From: Deltaproteobacteria bacterium Ga0077539
GTDB taxonomy: Bacteria; Myxococcota_A; Polyangia; Polyangiales; Ga0077539
NCBI GenBank assembly: GCA_001465015.1
Contig: LNEO01000119.1
Location: 1-64,000 of the forward strand
DNA: 64,000 nucleotides
Reading direction: 5' to 3'
The translations under genes and the position numbers were made by a program. Shown one piece after another: positions 8,042 through 18,196 of the stretch. Positions within the stretch are counted from its first letter, which is position 1, and each line of letters starts with the position of its first letter. The notes beneath the pieces are model-generated. The model made no database searches and was not told the origin of the DNA. It saw only the letters and a list, made by a program, of their open reading frames with translations.

Positions 8042-10339
8042 GTGCCTCCGCCCATCTACGCCAACGGCGCGTTGCTCGCGCGTCGATTCGAGATCATCCG
8101 ACGCATCGGCGAAGGCGGAATGGGGGTCGTGTACGAGGCGCTCGACAACGAGCGGCAGCAGCGCGTCGCCCTGAAGAGCATCACGCATCCAGATCCGACC
8201 GCGATTTTTCGGTTCAAACGAGAGTTTCGCGCGCTGGCGGACATCGCGCATCCGAACCTCGTTCCGTTGTACGAGCTCGTGTCCGACGGCGAGCAGTGGT
8301 TCTTTACGATGCAGCTCGTCGAGGGCGTCGACCTCGCGCAGCATCTTCGACCCCCCTTGAAGCCGGAGGCCGTCGCGTCGAATGGGGCGGATCGGCACGC
8401 GATCGCCGAGGTCGAGCAACCCGGTGAGGCTGTGCTCGCGAACGCGCTCGAGACAGCGCCGGATCGAGGAGGGGCGCTGGACCCGCACCGCGAGCAGAAG
8501 AAGCGTGTGCTCGAGGACTACGACTGGACGAAGGTTGATTACCAGAAGGTGCGATCGACGTTTGCGCAGCTCGCGAGCGCGGTGCGCGCGCTGCACGAAG
8601 CGAACAGGCTCCACCGCGACTTGAAGCCGTCCAACGTGCTCGTTCGACCGGATGGATCGGTAGTCGTCCTCGATTTCGGGCTCGTCGCCGAGCTCGAGCC
8701 GAGCGACTCGACCGCGAAGCGAGCGGCGCTGGACGAGCGAATCGAGGCAGCGCTCGCCAGACCGCATCGGCCCGACGGCGCGCCCGAGCGCAGCGTCGCC
8801 TCCTTCTCGAGCTTGGGGAGCCGCGCGGTCGTTTCGGACGACATCGTGACGGGAACCATCCCGTACATGGCACCAGAGCAGGTCACCGGCGACGAGCTCA
8901 CCGCCGCCTGTGATTGGTACGCGTTCGGCGTGATGCTCTTTCAAGTGTGCACCGGGCGTCTGCCGCACGAGGGCGCGCCGTCGAAGATCATGGTGAGCAA
9001 GGTCACGACGACGCCGCCGTCGCCGATCGCGCTCAACCCGACCGTTCCGCGACCGCTCGACGCGCTCTGCGTAGCGCTGCTCGCGCAGAAGCCCGAGGCG
9101 CGACCGCACGGATCGGCCATCCTCGAGCAGCTCGGGGCGAAGCGAATCTCGCAGCGATTCGAGGCGATCGGCGATCCTTCGCGCCGGGCGTTCGTCGGAA
9201 GGCGGGCGGAGCTCGACGCGCTGTCCGAAAGCCTGAAGCGCGCACGCGAAGGCTCGTCGGAGCTCGTGTGCATCCGAGGCGCGCACGGCGCGGGAAAGTC
9301 GTCGTTGATCGATCACTTCGCGCGGACATCGCTCGCGGACGCGACGCTGTTGCGGGGTCGCTGCTTCGAGCACGAGTCGGTTCCGTTCAAGGCGATCGAC
9401 GGCGTGATCGACGCGCTCGTGCGGCACCTCTTGTCGTCCCACGGCGCGGCGCTCGCCGACGTACCTTCGGCCGAGGTCGCGGCGCTCGTAACGGTGTTTC
9501 CGGTGTTGGCCCGCAGCGGCGCGGTCTTCAGGAAGGTCCGAGGCGTGAGCCTCCCGGAGCTACGCACGACCGTCGAACAGCTGGCGCTCGACGGACTGCG
9601 GTCGATCTTCGCGGCGTTGGCGCGAGAGCGGCCGTTGGTGATCGTGATCGAGGACGCCCAGTGGGCCGACGTCGAGGGACTCCGAGCGCTCGCGCGACTG
9701 TGGGACAGCCCGGCGGTCGTTTGCATGGTGGTGTTCACGTACAGCGACGAGCTCGAGGGCAGCGCACCGGTGCGCGAGCTCACTGCGCAGTGCGCCGCGC
9801 GTCCGACGCTGCGACGAACGACGATCGCGCTCGGCGATCTGCCGCAAGACGACGCGCGGCAGCTCGTCCGCGCGCTCCTCGCGAGAAACAAGGCTCTGGC
9901 CGAGGACGACCTGTGGGTCGAGCGGATCGTCGATTGGAGCGACGGCAGCCCGTGGCTGATCGAGCTGTTGATCGAGTCGCACGTTTCGCTCGGCGCGATC
10001 GCGCGCGGCCAGAGCCTCGATGCGTTGCTTCGCGCGCGCGCATCAGCGCTCAGCGAGTCGCAGCGAGCGCTGCTCGACGTCATCTGCGTCTCGTCGCGGC
10101 GCCTGACGGTGCGGGTCGCGCTCGACGCGGCGCTCGGCCGGTTCGACGAGCCCGAGACGTTGACGGCGCTCAACAAAGCGCAGCTCGCAAAGACGTCGGG
10201 GCCCACGCTCGACGACCTGGTCGAGCCGTTTCACCCTCGTGTTCGCGACGCGATCGTTCGGACGATGGGAGTCGAGGCGAAGAGGCTGGCGAGCGAGAAG
10301 CTCGCGCGGGCGACTGAGCGGGCTGGTCGGTCGCGCTGA
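8042..10339 (+). CDS. Ser/Thr protein kinase fused to an AAA-type ATPase domain
   Basis: 765 residues from GTG 8042. N-terminal Hanks-type kinase: Gly loop IGEGGMGVVYEA, catalytic HRDLKPSN near residue 191, DFG near 211, APEQ near 277. Two insertions stand out: about 60 residues between the N- and C-lobes and about 55 between DFG and APE. From residue ~380 an Orc1/MalT-like ATPase domain follows (Walker A GAHGAGKSS near 412, Walker B-like VIVIEDAQWADVEG). In the large myxobacterial kinase/ATPase regulators this is normally followed by several hundred residues of TPR. Here the protein stops soon after the ATPase module, so it is short for its type. A cytoplasmic signalling role is likely; no partner is apparent next to it. 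Confidence 0.88.
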   Translation: MPPPIYANGALLARRFEIIRRIGEGGMGVVYEALDNERQQRVALKSITHPDPTAIFRFKREFRALADIAHPNLVPLYELVSDGEQWFFTMQLVEGVDLAQHLRPPLKPEAVASNGADRHAIAEVEQPGEAVLANALETAPDRGGALDPHREQKKRVLEDYDWTKVDYQKVRSTFAQLASAVRALHEANRLHRDLKPSNVLVRPDGSVVVLDFGLVAELEPSDSTAKRAALDERIEAALARPHRPDGAPERSVASFSSLGSRAVVSDDIVTGTIPYMAPEQVTGDELTAACDWYAFGVMLFQVCTGRLPHEGAPSKIMVSKVTTTPPSPIALNPTVPRPLDALCVALLAQKPEARPHGSAILEQLGAKRISQRFEAIGDPSRRAFVGRRAELDALSESLKRAREGSSELVCIRGAHGAGKSSLIDHFARTSLADATLLRGRCFEHESVPFKAIDGVIDALVRHLLSSHGAALADVPSAEVAALVTVFPVLARSGAVFRKVRGVSLPELRTTVEQLALDGLRSIFAALARERPLVIVIEDAQWADVEGLRALARLWDSPAVVCMVVFTYSDELEGSAPVRELTAQCAARPTLRRTTIALGDLPQDDARQLVRALLARNKALAEDDLWVERIVDWSDGSPWLIELLIESHVSLGAIARGQSLDALLRARASALSESQRALLDVICVSSRRLTVRVALDAALGRFDEPETLTALNKAQLAKTSGPTLDDLVEPFHPRVRDAIVRTMGVEAKRLASEKLARATERAGRSR

Positions 10340-10429
10340 CGGGCATCGTCGATGGGTCCGCGGCTCGGGCTAGAAACCTCGCGCTGACCCTCGAACGCGG
10401 GGCGATTGCGTTGTCTACTCGCGGGTCTC

Positions 10430-11254
10430 ATGAAGACACTCGCGGGAAAGACCCTGTTCATCACTGGCGGCAGCCGTGGAATCGGCCACGCCATCGCGCT
10501 CCGAGCCGCGCGCGACGGCGCGAACGTCGTGATCGCGGCCAAGACGGCCGAGGCCCATCCGAAGCTTCCGGGCACGATCTACACAGCGGCGAAGGACGTC
10601 GAGGCGGCGGGCGGACGAGCGCTTCCGTTGGTCGTGGACGTTCGCAACGAAGAGCAGGTGAACGAGGCGGTCGACGAGGCGGTCCGAGTCTTCGGCGGCA
10701 TCGACGTTCTCGTGAACAACGCGTCGGCGATCTCGGTGACGAACACGCTCGCGACGCCGATGAAGCGCTACGACCTGATGCACGGAATCAACGTTCGCGG
10801 CTCGTTCGTGTGCATGCGCGCGTGCGCGGCGCACCTGACCAAGAGCGCAAACCCTCACGTGCTCACGCTCTCGCCGCCGCTCTCGCTGGCGGCCAAGTGG
10901 TACGGCGCGCACGTCGCGTACACGATTTCGAAGATGAACATGAGCATGCTCACCCTCGGATGGGCCGAGGAATTCCGCAGCGAAGGCATCGCGTGCAACT
11001 CGCTCTGGCCGAGGACGCTGATCGGCACCGCCGCGATTCAGAACCTCCTCGGCGGCGACGAGATGGTGGCGCGCTCGAGGCTCCCGACGATCATGGCCGA
11101 CGCAGCGCACGCGGTGCTGACTCGTCCGTCCCGCGAGTGCACGGGCAACTTCTTCATCGACGAGGAGGTTCTGCGAAGCGAAGGGGTCACGGACTTTCGC
11201 GAATACTCGACGGACCCGTCGATCGAGCCGCTGATCGATCTGTTTTTGGACTGA
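10430..11254 (+). CDS. SDR-family oxidoreductase, HSDL2-like
   Basis: 274 residues from ATG 10430; an upstream in-frame TTG at 10406 is not needed for the fold. It shows the Rossmann motif TGGSRGIG (residues ~11-18), NNAS, and a catalytic YTISK (Y-x3-K). The sequence fits the short-chain dehydrogenases related to eukaryotic HSDL2 (KTAEAHPKLPGTI near residue 40, and a C-terminal GNFFIDEEVL). Proteins of this group are predicted NAD(P)-dependent oxidoreductases acting on lipid or sterol-like substrates; the substrate is unknown. The SCP2 domain present in animal HSDL2 is absent. Confidence 0.85.
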   Translation: MKTLAGKTLFITGGSRGIGHAIALRAARDGANVVIAAKTAEAHPKLPGTIYTAAKDVEAAGGRALPLVVDVRNEEQVNEAVDEAVRVFGGIDVLVNNASAISVTNTLATPMKRYDLMHGINVRGSFVCMRACAAHLTKSANPHVLTLSPPLSLAAKWYGAHVAYTISKMNMSMLTLGWAEEFRSEGIACNSLWPRTLIGTAAIQNLLGGDEMVARSRLPTIMADAAHAVLTRPSRECTGNFFIDEEVLRSEGVTDFREYSTDPSIEPLIDLFLD

Positions 11255-11348
11255 CTTTCAGCGCGGGGGGAATTCGGGCGCGGCGACAGAGACAGAGTAT
11301 GTCCGTCACGAGCTTGCGAACCGCGTCGCGACCGCCCAGGATCAGGGT

Positions 11349-14300
11349 GTGCGCGCGTCGCGATCGTCGTCCCAACGAGCTCTCTCCGAGCTGCATGTCG
11401 TGGCGACGGACGAGCATCGTCGCGCGCGGCTGCTGGCTGCGGCGCGCGAGGGTGGGGCTGCGATCGCGCCGTCGACGATCACGATCGACGCGCTCGTTCG
11501 AGCAATACACAGAGCGGTTCTGCCGCACGTCGCGCTGGCGCATCCGCTGATCGATCGCGTGGCGGCGTCGCTCGCGGCGACGAGGGTGCGCGGCGGCGAA
11601 GGGTACACGCGGGCGACGTCGCTCTCGAGCGCGCTCGACGTGCTCCGCCGCAACGCGATCGACGGAGACGCGCTCGAGAAGGCGTTGGCCGAGGTCGACG
11701 CGAGCGAAGACGGCGCGCGAAAGCGCCTGCGCGCGCTGGCGGACGCCTCGCGGCTCGTGGACGAGCGGCTCGAGGCCGAGGGGCTGATCGCGAAGGCGGG
11801 GCTCGAGGCGGTGCTCGCGCGGGCGATCGACGCGATGGACGCGAGCGATTCGCTTCCTCTGCCGATCGGTCCTGGGCCGACGTCGGTGCGCGTGACGTTG
11901 GGGCCTGCGGGGCTGGATCTGTCGAGGGCCCGGCTTCTGGCGGCGCTGGGTCGCGCGCTGCAGCGACGCGGCGGAGGGCTGACGCTGCGAGTGCTCGCCG
12001 AGCCAGCGCGCGAGCGATGGAGCGCGTCGCTCGACCGCGCGCTGCGCGTCTTCGAAGACGACGAAGAGTCGCCGATCGAGCTCGAGCTCGGGCTGCGCGA
12101 AGAAGACAGCGAGACGCATCCGGGTCTCGTGGCGTTTGCCGACGCGCTCGCCGCAGGCGGCCGCGCGAAGGACGCGCCCGTCGAGCTCGCTGAGGCGCAC
12201 GGCCCAGACGAGTCGGCGCGCTGGGCGGTCGCGACGATCGAGCGATGGATCGACGAGGGGATCGAGGCCGAGTCCATCGCGATCGTGCTCCGCACAGGCG
12301 CGTCGGACGAAGTCGAGCCGGTCTTGCGCGCCCTCGAGGAGTCGGGGCTGCGGCCGAGGCTCGAGGGCGCTTGCGCGCGGGGCATCGAGCGGCCGGGAGC
12401 GGCGACTGCGTTGATTTCGTTGGCGCGTGCGCTGGCTGAAGGCGGCGAGGTCGAGCGCGTGACCTTCGCGCTCGCGGCGTTGGCGGGACCCAAGTCGATC
12501 CGCGGCCACGCGCCGACGACGCTGGCGCACGCGGCGCGAGCGGTGCGCGCGCGGACGATCTTCGACAGCAAGCTCGAGACGCTGGGGCGGCACGTTTCGC
12601 CGGCGACGGCCGAGGCAGCGACGGCGCTTCGCGAGCTCGTCGCGCCGCTCGGCTCCGAGGGGACGGTCGATCAGCACTGCGCGCGATGGCTGCGTTTCTT
12701 GCGAGAAATCGCGCCAGCGTCGAGGCACCAAGAGAGCGCGCGATCGCTGGGTCGGCTGGGGATGGACGAGCCTTCGGCGAGGGCGATGCTCCGCGCCTCG
12801 ACCCGCGAAGAGCGAGCGATCGACGCGATCGAGCGGGCGATCGAGCAGCTCGCGCCCCGCGCGCGACGCGCAGGCCTCACGGCGCCGATCGACGCCGAGT
12901 CCTTCGCGGCGCTTCTCGAAGACGCGGCAGAAGCGGCGCGCGAGTCGCTCGAGGGCGCGAGCGACGCAGGCACGAGCGGCGTAAGAGTGACCAGCGTCGA
13001 GGCCGTCGCGGGCGCGACGTTTCGCGGCGTGGTGGTGGTGGGGCTCGAGGACGGCCGGTTTCCGGCGCACGTCGAAGAGGACTCGCTGCTCGGCGAGGTC
13101 GAGCGTCGCGCCGTGAAGAAGAGCGCGGGCGTGCTCGTGCTCCGGCGCGGAGCGAAAGAAGACGAAGCGCAGCTCTTTCTCTCGGCGTGCGCCGCGGCGA
13201 GCGAGCGGCTGGCGCTCGTGGGCGCGCGGCACGACGCGGGAGGCCGAGCGCTCGCGCCCTCGCCCTTCATGGTGGATGTGCGCCGGGTTCTCGACCGCGC
13301 GCCGCAGTGGATCACGCATGATCCGCTGGCGCGATCGCGGACGGTGCTCGCGCGAGGCAGCGAGCGGCTGACGAGGGCGTGGGCCGGGTGGCCGTCGCGT
13401 GAGGCGATCGTGAAGGCCTCGGCGGACTCTGGCGCGCGCGCGCTCTTCGACCGCGTTCGCTCGGCGATCGATCGCGCGGAGATCGAGCGAGAGCGCACAG
13501 AGTTCTTCGCGGGGCTGCGCGCGGAGCCGGGCCGATTTTCGGGCCGAGTGGATCACGACGCGCGCGCGGTCGAGGCGCTCGAGCTCGCTCGGTACGCGAC
13601 CACGTCGTGGCCGCTCGACGTCACGTCGCTCGAGCGCACCGCGCGCTGCGCGTTCAAGGCGTTCGCTCAGCAAGTGCTCGAGCTCGAGCCCGAAGACCTC
13701 CCGTCGCTCGCGCTCGACGCGAAAGAGCGCGGCCATCTCTTGCACGCGCTGCTCGAGGCCGGACAGAAGGCGCTGCACGGCACGCAGGGTCGGCCGCGCG
13801 CGGTTCGATGGGAGAAAGTCGAGACCGCGCTCGATCAGGCAGCGGCGCGCTTCGGCGCGGATCTTCCCCACGCGGACGGCGATCTTCTGCGCGCCGACAC
13901 GGTGGCGATTCGACGGATGATCGAGGGCTTTCTCGAGGGGCGCATGGACGCAGACACGCGCTGGAGCGTGGTGGCGACGGAGGTCGCGTTCGGCCCCGAG
14001 CGCGAGTGGTCCGCGCTCGAGGTCGAGGTCGACGGCGAGGCGCCCATCGTGCTCCGCGGTCGAATCGACGGCGTCGAGCGGCTGGACGAGTGCGTGCGCG
14101 CGGTCGAGTTCAAGAGCGGGCGCGGCGAGGGATTTCGCAAGCGTTTGCGCGAAGGAGCGCTCGACACACAATTTCAACTCGTCGTGTACGCCTCGGCGCT
14201 GTATCGCGCGGTGCGCGAGGGGCGCGTGGACGCGACGGGCGTCGACGTCGACGGCGTGTACGTGGGCTTTCGCGACCAGACCGAGCACGGGCTCAAAGAG

Positions 14301-14519
14301 GTCCTCGCCAAGCCCCGTCGAGGCTCGGGCGAAGCGCCGATCGCCGACGTCGAGTCGCTCGTGCGCGAGGGCGCGCAGGGCAAGGGCGCGCTCGGCGACG
14401 CGATCCGCAAGGCGGTGCTGCCGGTGCGGCAAGGGGTGTTCGCCCCGCGGCCGCGAGACTGCGATTTCTGCAACGCGCAGTCGCTCTGTCGCGTCGAGCG
14501 CGGGCGCGAAGAGCGCTGA
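11349..14519 (+). CDS. AddB-like subunit with RecB-family Fe-S nuclease domain
   Basis: 1056 residues from GTG 11349. The frame is open upstream, so a few N-terminal residues may be missing from this call. The C-terminal ~250 residues form a PD-(D/E)XK nuclease: GRIDGV, then AVEFKSG (the E-x-K), then DTQFQLVVYAS (motif Q). Four Fe-S cysteines are in the AddB/Cas4 arrangement, one at RTARC near residue 765 and three in CDFCNAQSLC at the end. The helicase-like N-terminal half is degenerate, and I see no Walker A. It lies 77 bp upstream of the AddA-like helicase, so the pair is a RecBCD/AddAB-type double-strand-break resection complex. A strict family name (AddB versus AdnA-like) is not certain. 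Confidence 0.82.
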   Translation: MRASRSSSQRALSELHVVATDEHRRARLLAAAREGGAAIAPSTITIDALVRAIHRAVLPHVALAHPLIDRVAASLAATRVRGGEGYTRATSLSSALDVLRRNAIDGDALEKALAEVDASEDGARKRLRALADASRLVDERLEAEGLIAKAGLEAVLARAIDAMDASDSLPLPIGPGPTSVRVTLGPAGLDLSRARLLAALGRALQRRGGGLTLRVLAEPARERWSASLDRALRVFEDDEESPIELELGLREEDSETHPGLVAFADALAAGGRAKDAPVELAEAHGPDESARWAVATIERWIDEGIEAESIAIVLRTGASDEVEPVLRALEESGLRPRLEGACARGIERPGAATALISLARALAEGGEVERVTFALAALAGPKSIRGHAPTTLAHAARAVRARTIFDSKLETLGRHVSPATAEAATALRELVAPLGSEGTVDQHCARWLRFLREIAPASRHQESARSLGRLGMDEPSARAMLRASTREERAIDAIERAIEQLAPRARRAGLTAPIDAESFAALLEDAAEAARESLEGASDAGTSGVRVTSVEAVAGATFRGVVVVGLEDGRFPAHVEEDSLLGEVERRAVKKSAGVLVLRRGAKEDEAQLFLSACAAASERLALVGARHDAGGRALAPSPFMVDVRRVLDRAPQWITHDPLARSRTVLARGSERLTRAWAGWPSREAIVKASADSGARALFDRVRSAIDRAEIERERTEFFAGLRAEPGRFSGRVDHDARAVEALELARYATTSWPLDVTSLERTARCAFKAFAQQVLELEPEDLPSLALDAKERGHLLHALLEAGQKALHGTQGRPRAVRWEKVETALDQAAARFGADLPHADGDLLRADTVAIRRMIEGFLEGRMDADTRWSVVATEVAFGPEREWSALEVEVDGEAPIVLRGRIDGVERLDECVRAVEFKSGRGEGFRKRLREGALDTQFQLVVYASALYRAVREGRVDATGVDVDGVYVGFRDQTEHGLKEVLAKPRRGSGEAPIADVESLVREGAQGKGALGDAIRKAVLPVRQGVFAPRPRDCDFCNAQSLCRVERGREER

Positions 14520-14596
14520 TCCGCGATCGCATGTGACATTTTCTGTCCGTTGTCCCTCGCCTGTGGCGGAGACGCGACGCACACTCCGAGGTCCCG

Positions 14597-17500
14597 ATGA
14601 CCGATCGAGCAGCGCTCTTTTCGTTCTCGAAGAACACGCTCCTACGCGCCGGCGCCGGCACAGGAAAGACAGAGGCCCTCGCCACGGTCTACCTGCACCT
14701 CGTCGGCGGCTTGTGCGACCCGGAGGTGTGGGGCAAGCAAGGGGTGTCGTCGGAGCGAATCGTCGCGCTCACGTTCACCGAGAAGGCCGCGATCGAGATG
14801 CGCGAGCGCATCGCGGAGGCCATTCGCGTCCTGTCTTTCGAAGACAGCCCGGTCGGGATCGACGCGAGCGATCCCCGTGTGCGCGAGCGCGCGGCGCGGC
14901 AGTGGGCGCAGTCGCGAGCGCTCGATCGCGCGGCGACGGCGCGCCTGCTCGCGCTCGGCGAGAGCGCCAACCGCCAGGGCCGCCCGATCCCCGATCGCGC
15001 GACGTGGCAGCGGGTCGGCTTCGCCCTCGGCAACGCGCGCATCGGAACGTTTCACGGCTTCGCCGCAGGCGTGTTGCGCGCGGTCGCCCTCGACCTCGGC
15101 ATCGACCCGACCTTTCGCGTGACAGAGCCCGAAGAGGCAGATCGGCTCCTTCGTGAAGCGATTATCGAAGCGCTGTCCGGCGCAGCCCGCCACGAGGTCG
15201 ACGCGGTCGCGGACTTGATGGCCGCCGCAGGAGGCCTCGACCCCGAAGGCGATCGAGGCGTGGTCGTGCGCTTCGTGTCGATGGTCCACTCGCTCGATGA
15301 GTCGGGCTCGAGCGACGACGAAGTGTCCGAGGGCCCCGTGCTCGACGCGACGCCGCCGCAGCCCTTCATCGCCGCGGACGCGATCGAGCGCTTCGCGCGC
15401 GCGTGCGAAGGGGTCAGCGCGCTGTCGTCCGAGCGCGTTCCGGGACGGCTGTTCAAGCTCGCCGGCGGAGTCTCTGAGCTCGGCGTGATCGACACGCCTG
15501 CCAAGGCGCGGGCGTGCGTCGCGTTGCTGCGAAGCTCGCCCCTGCCGAGCAAGAACAGAACGCGCTCGATCGAAGCCGACGCCAATCGCGCGAGAGACAT
15601 GGTCGAGTCGCTGCACGACGCGGCGCTCGCCGTCCACTCCGCGTGGCTCGCCGGCGCAGCGAAAGGCGTGTTGCTCGAGGCGCGACGGCTGTTTCGCGCG
15701 AAGAAGCGAAAGCGCCATGTGCTGGATTTCGCGGACCTGTTGCGAAGGCTCCGCGACGCGCTGCGAGACGAGCCGCGCATGCGACGCGCGTGGAAGCGCC
15801 GGTTCGACGCGGTGCTCGTCGATGAGTTTCAGGACACCAACCGACTGCAGCGAGACCTGCTCTACCTCCTGCGCGAGCGTCGCGACAACGCGGGCGCCGA
15901 TGAAGTTTCGCCGGGCGCCGGAAGGGTTCCGACGGCGAGCGAGCTCGAGCCGTCGGGGCTCTTGCTCGTGGGCGACGCCAAGCAGTCCATCTACGCGTTT
16001 CGAAGCGCGGACGTCGGCGTGTTTCTCGAAACCGAACGCGACATCGTCAACGCCGGCGGCGTCTCGATGGAGCTCGTCGAGAGTCATCGCTCGGTGGACG
16101 CCGTGCTCGACGCGATCAACCCTGCCGCAGAGGCGCTGCTGGGCGCTGGGCTCACCGCGCACGGCGAGCGCTTCTACGACAGCGCGCGAGACGCGCTCGT
16201 GGCCGAGGCGGCCGGCGATGGAGAAGCGCGCGTAGAGCTCGTGCTCGTGTCCGGCGACACCGCGGACGAGATCCGCGAGCTCGAGGCGCAGGCCATCGCC
16301 AGACGCATCAAGAAGCTCGTCGATCCGCTCGCGAGGCACTCGCCAGGATGGCGCGCGCCGAGGCTCGACGAGATCGCAGTGCTCGTTCCGACCTGGTCGC
16401 ACACCGAGCCCGTGAAGAAGGCGCTTCAACGCGAGGGAGTTCCGTACGCGCAGCTCGGCGGACCAGGCTTCTGGGAGCGGCGCGAAGTCGACGACCTCGT
16501 GGCCCTCTTGCGCCTCGTCGCAGATCCTGCGGACCGACTCGCGCTCGCGTCGGTGCTTCGTGGTCCACTCGTAGGACTGTCCGACGCCGCCCTCGCCCAC
16601 GTCCTCAACAACAAGGCGATGCTCGACGACGCGCTCGATCCCCCAGCGCCCATCCGAGAGGCGCTCACGGACGACGACCGCGCGCGCCTCGACGAGGCGC
16701 GACCATCGATCAAGCGACTCGCGCGCGCGGGAGGCTCGCTTCCGCCCGACGAGGTGCTTCGCATCGTCCTGGCAGAGCGCAACTTCGCCGCAGTGCTCGC
16801 GGCGCTTCCGTTCGGCGCGCAGCGAGCAGCCAACGTCGACAAGCTCGTCGGGCTCGCCCAAGAGGCCTCTCGACGGGGCGGCGAAGAGAGCTCGGTCGCG
16901 GGCTTCGTTCGATACGTCGATCGCATGCGCGCAGCGGCAGAGCACGAGACCGAGGTGGACGTGTCCGACGTCAGCACGGGCGCCGTTCAGCTGCTCTCGA
17001 TCCACGCGGCCAAGGGCCTCGAGTGGCCTGTCGTCTTCGTCGCGCAGACGTCGCGACGACGAAGAATCCACGCAGAGCGAGTGCTGCTCGACGCGCATCG
17101 CCGGGTGGTCGCCCTCCCGTCGGACTACGACGCGCCCCCATCTTTTCAAGAGCTTCGGCGCGACGCGCACGCCGCGGAAGAAGACGATCAGCGACGACTG
17201 CTCTACGTCGCCCTCACGCGCGCGAGGGACATGGCGATCGTCAGCGGCCCCGCGAGCGAAGGCGAAGGTGAGTGGCGGACCCTGTCGATGGCGCTCATGC
17301 GCCTCGCGCCCGGCGTGGTGCGAGTCATCAAGCCGGGCTTGGACGGCCCGAGCGTCGGCGTTCGTGCGAGCGGCGCGGCGAGCGCGATGACGGCGGCGAC
17401 AGCGCTCTCGGAGCTCCCGCCCGCTCCTTCGCCGAGGCGCCGGACGCGCGCGCTCACCGTGCACGCCGAAGCGCTCGGCGAATTCGCGCGCTGCCCGCGC

Positions 17501-18196
17501 CGCTACGCGTTTCGCTACGAGCTGGGCGCGCCAGAAGAGCGCGCGCGTTCGAGCGCCCCGCGCGACCGCGTCGAGTCTCTGGTGCGCGCGACGCTTCGGT
17601 CGGCCTTGCCGTGCGCGGTCGGCGAAGAAGGAGGCGTCGTGTACGCCGCGCTCGCCGCAGAAGACGAAGACGACAGCGCCGTTCGCGAGCGCGCAGCCAC
17701 GATCGCCCGCGCGGCGCTCGCGATGGAGGTCGGCAGGGCGCTCAGCGAAGAGGGCGCGCTCAGCGCGTCCGAGCTCGCGATCGCGCTTCGCGTGCAAGGA
17801 ACGTCGGTCGACGTCCTGCTCGAAGCGAAGGCAGATTTCGTCGCCCGGGCCTCGGCGCTCGGCGGACGCGCGGGCTCGGTCGCCGTCGTTCGAGTCGCGC
17901 TCGAGGGGCCGAGCGTGGACGCTTCGTTCTGGCGCGACGAGCTCGAATCCGCGCGACTCGGGCTCGCGGCGCGGCTCGGCGACGAGGTCGACGTGAGCGC
18001 CTGCGTGTGGCTCGTGGGTCCCGAGCGCTCGAGCGTTCGATGGCTCGATTCGGCGGATCCCGAACGAGCGCGCGCGCAGCTAGCCGAGCTCGGCGCGGCG
18101 CTCGCCGCCTCGATCGACGAAGGCGCTTGGGAGTCGCGGGCCCGGCCGCAGTGCGAGCGGATGAAGTGCGGCTACGTCGGGCGTTGCCACGAGTGA
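14597..18196 (+). CDS. AddA-like UvrD-family helicase with divergent C-terminal nuclease domain
   Basis: 1199 residues from ATG 14597 with GAGG upstream. All superfamily 1 helicase motifs are visible: Walker A AGAGTGKTEA, motif Ia TFTEKAAIEMRER, Walker B VLVDEFQDTNR, motif III GDAKQSIYAFRS, motif V SIHAAKGLEWPVV, motif VI YVALTRARD. It is therefore the motor of a RecB/AddA-type complex. The C-terminal domain looks RecB-nuclease-like and keeps candidate Fe-S cysteines (ARCPRRY near residue 970, and CERMKCGYVGRC at the end). However, the catalytic (D/E)-x-K seems to be replaced by VRVALEGP, so nuclease activity is doubtful. Its partner is the preceding AddB-like gene. Confidence 0.86.
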   Translation: MTDRAALFSFSKNTLLRAGAGTGKTEALATVYLHLVGGLCDPEVWGKQGVSSERIVALTFTEKAAIEMRERIAEAIRVLSFEDSPVGIDASDPRVRERAARQWAQSRALDRAATARLLALGESANRQGRPIPDRATWQRVGFALGNARIGTFHGFAAGVLRAVALDLGIDPTFRVTEPEEADRLLREAIIEALSGAARHEVDAVADLMAAAGGLDPEGDRGVVVRFVSMVHSLDESGSSDDEVSEGPVLDATPPQPFIAADAIERFARACEGVSALSSERVPGRLFKLAGGVSELGVIDTPAKARACVALLRSSPLPSKNRTRSIEADANRARDMVESLHDAALAVHSAWLAGAAKGVLLEARRLFRAKKRKRHVLDFADLLRRLRDALRDEPRMRRAWKRRFDAVLVDEFQDTNRLQRDLLYLLRERRDNAGADEVSPGAGRVPTASELEPSGLLLVGDAKQSIYAFRSADVGVFLETERDIVNAGGVSMELVESHRSVDAVLDAINPAAEALLGAGLTAHGERFYDSARDALVAEAAGDGEARVELVLVSGDTADEIRELEAQAIARRIKKLVDPLARHSPGWRAPRLDEIAVLVPTWSHTEPVKKALQREGVPYAQLGGPGFWERREVDDLVALLRLVADPADRLALASVLRGPLVGLSDAALAHVLNNKAMLDDALDPPAPIREALTDDDRARLDEARPSIKRLARAGGSLPPDEVLRIVLAERNFAAVLAALPFGAQRAANVDKLVGLAQEASRRGGEESSVAGFVRYVDRMRAAAEHETEVDVSDVSTGAVQLLSIHAAKGLEWPVVFVAQTSRRRRIHAERVLLDAHRRVVALPSDYDAPPSFQELRRDAHAAEEDDQRRLLYVALTRARDMAIVSGPASEGEGEWRTLSMALMRLAPGVVRVIKPGLDGPSVGVRASGAASAMTAATALSELPPAPSPRRRTRALTVHAEALGEFARCPRRYAFRYELGAPEERARSSAPRDRVESLVRATLRSALPCAVGEEGGVVYAALAAEDEDDSAVRERAATIARAALAMEVGRALSEEGALSASELAIALRVQGTSVDVLLEAKADFVARASALGGRAGSVAVVRVALEGPSVDASFWRDELESARLGLAARLGDEVDVSACVWLVGPERSSVRWLDSADPERARAQLAELGAALAASIDEGAWESRARPQCERMKCGYVGRCHE

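Noticed and set aside
11187-14582. 1131-codon open frame on the minus strand
   Set aside because: Antisense to the AddB-like gene, which has clear nuclease motifs; the minus frame is Arg-rich and featureless.
14642-17797. 1051-codon open frame on the minus strand
   Set aside because: Antisense to the AddA-like helicase, whose motifs are complete; composition is shadow-like.
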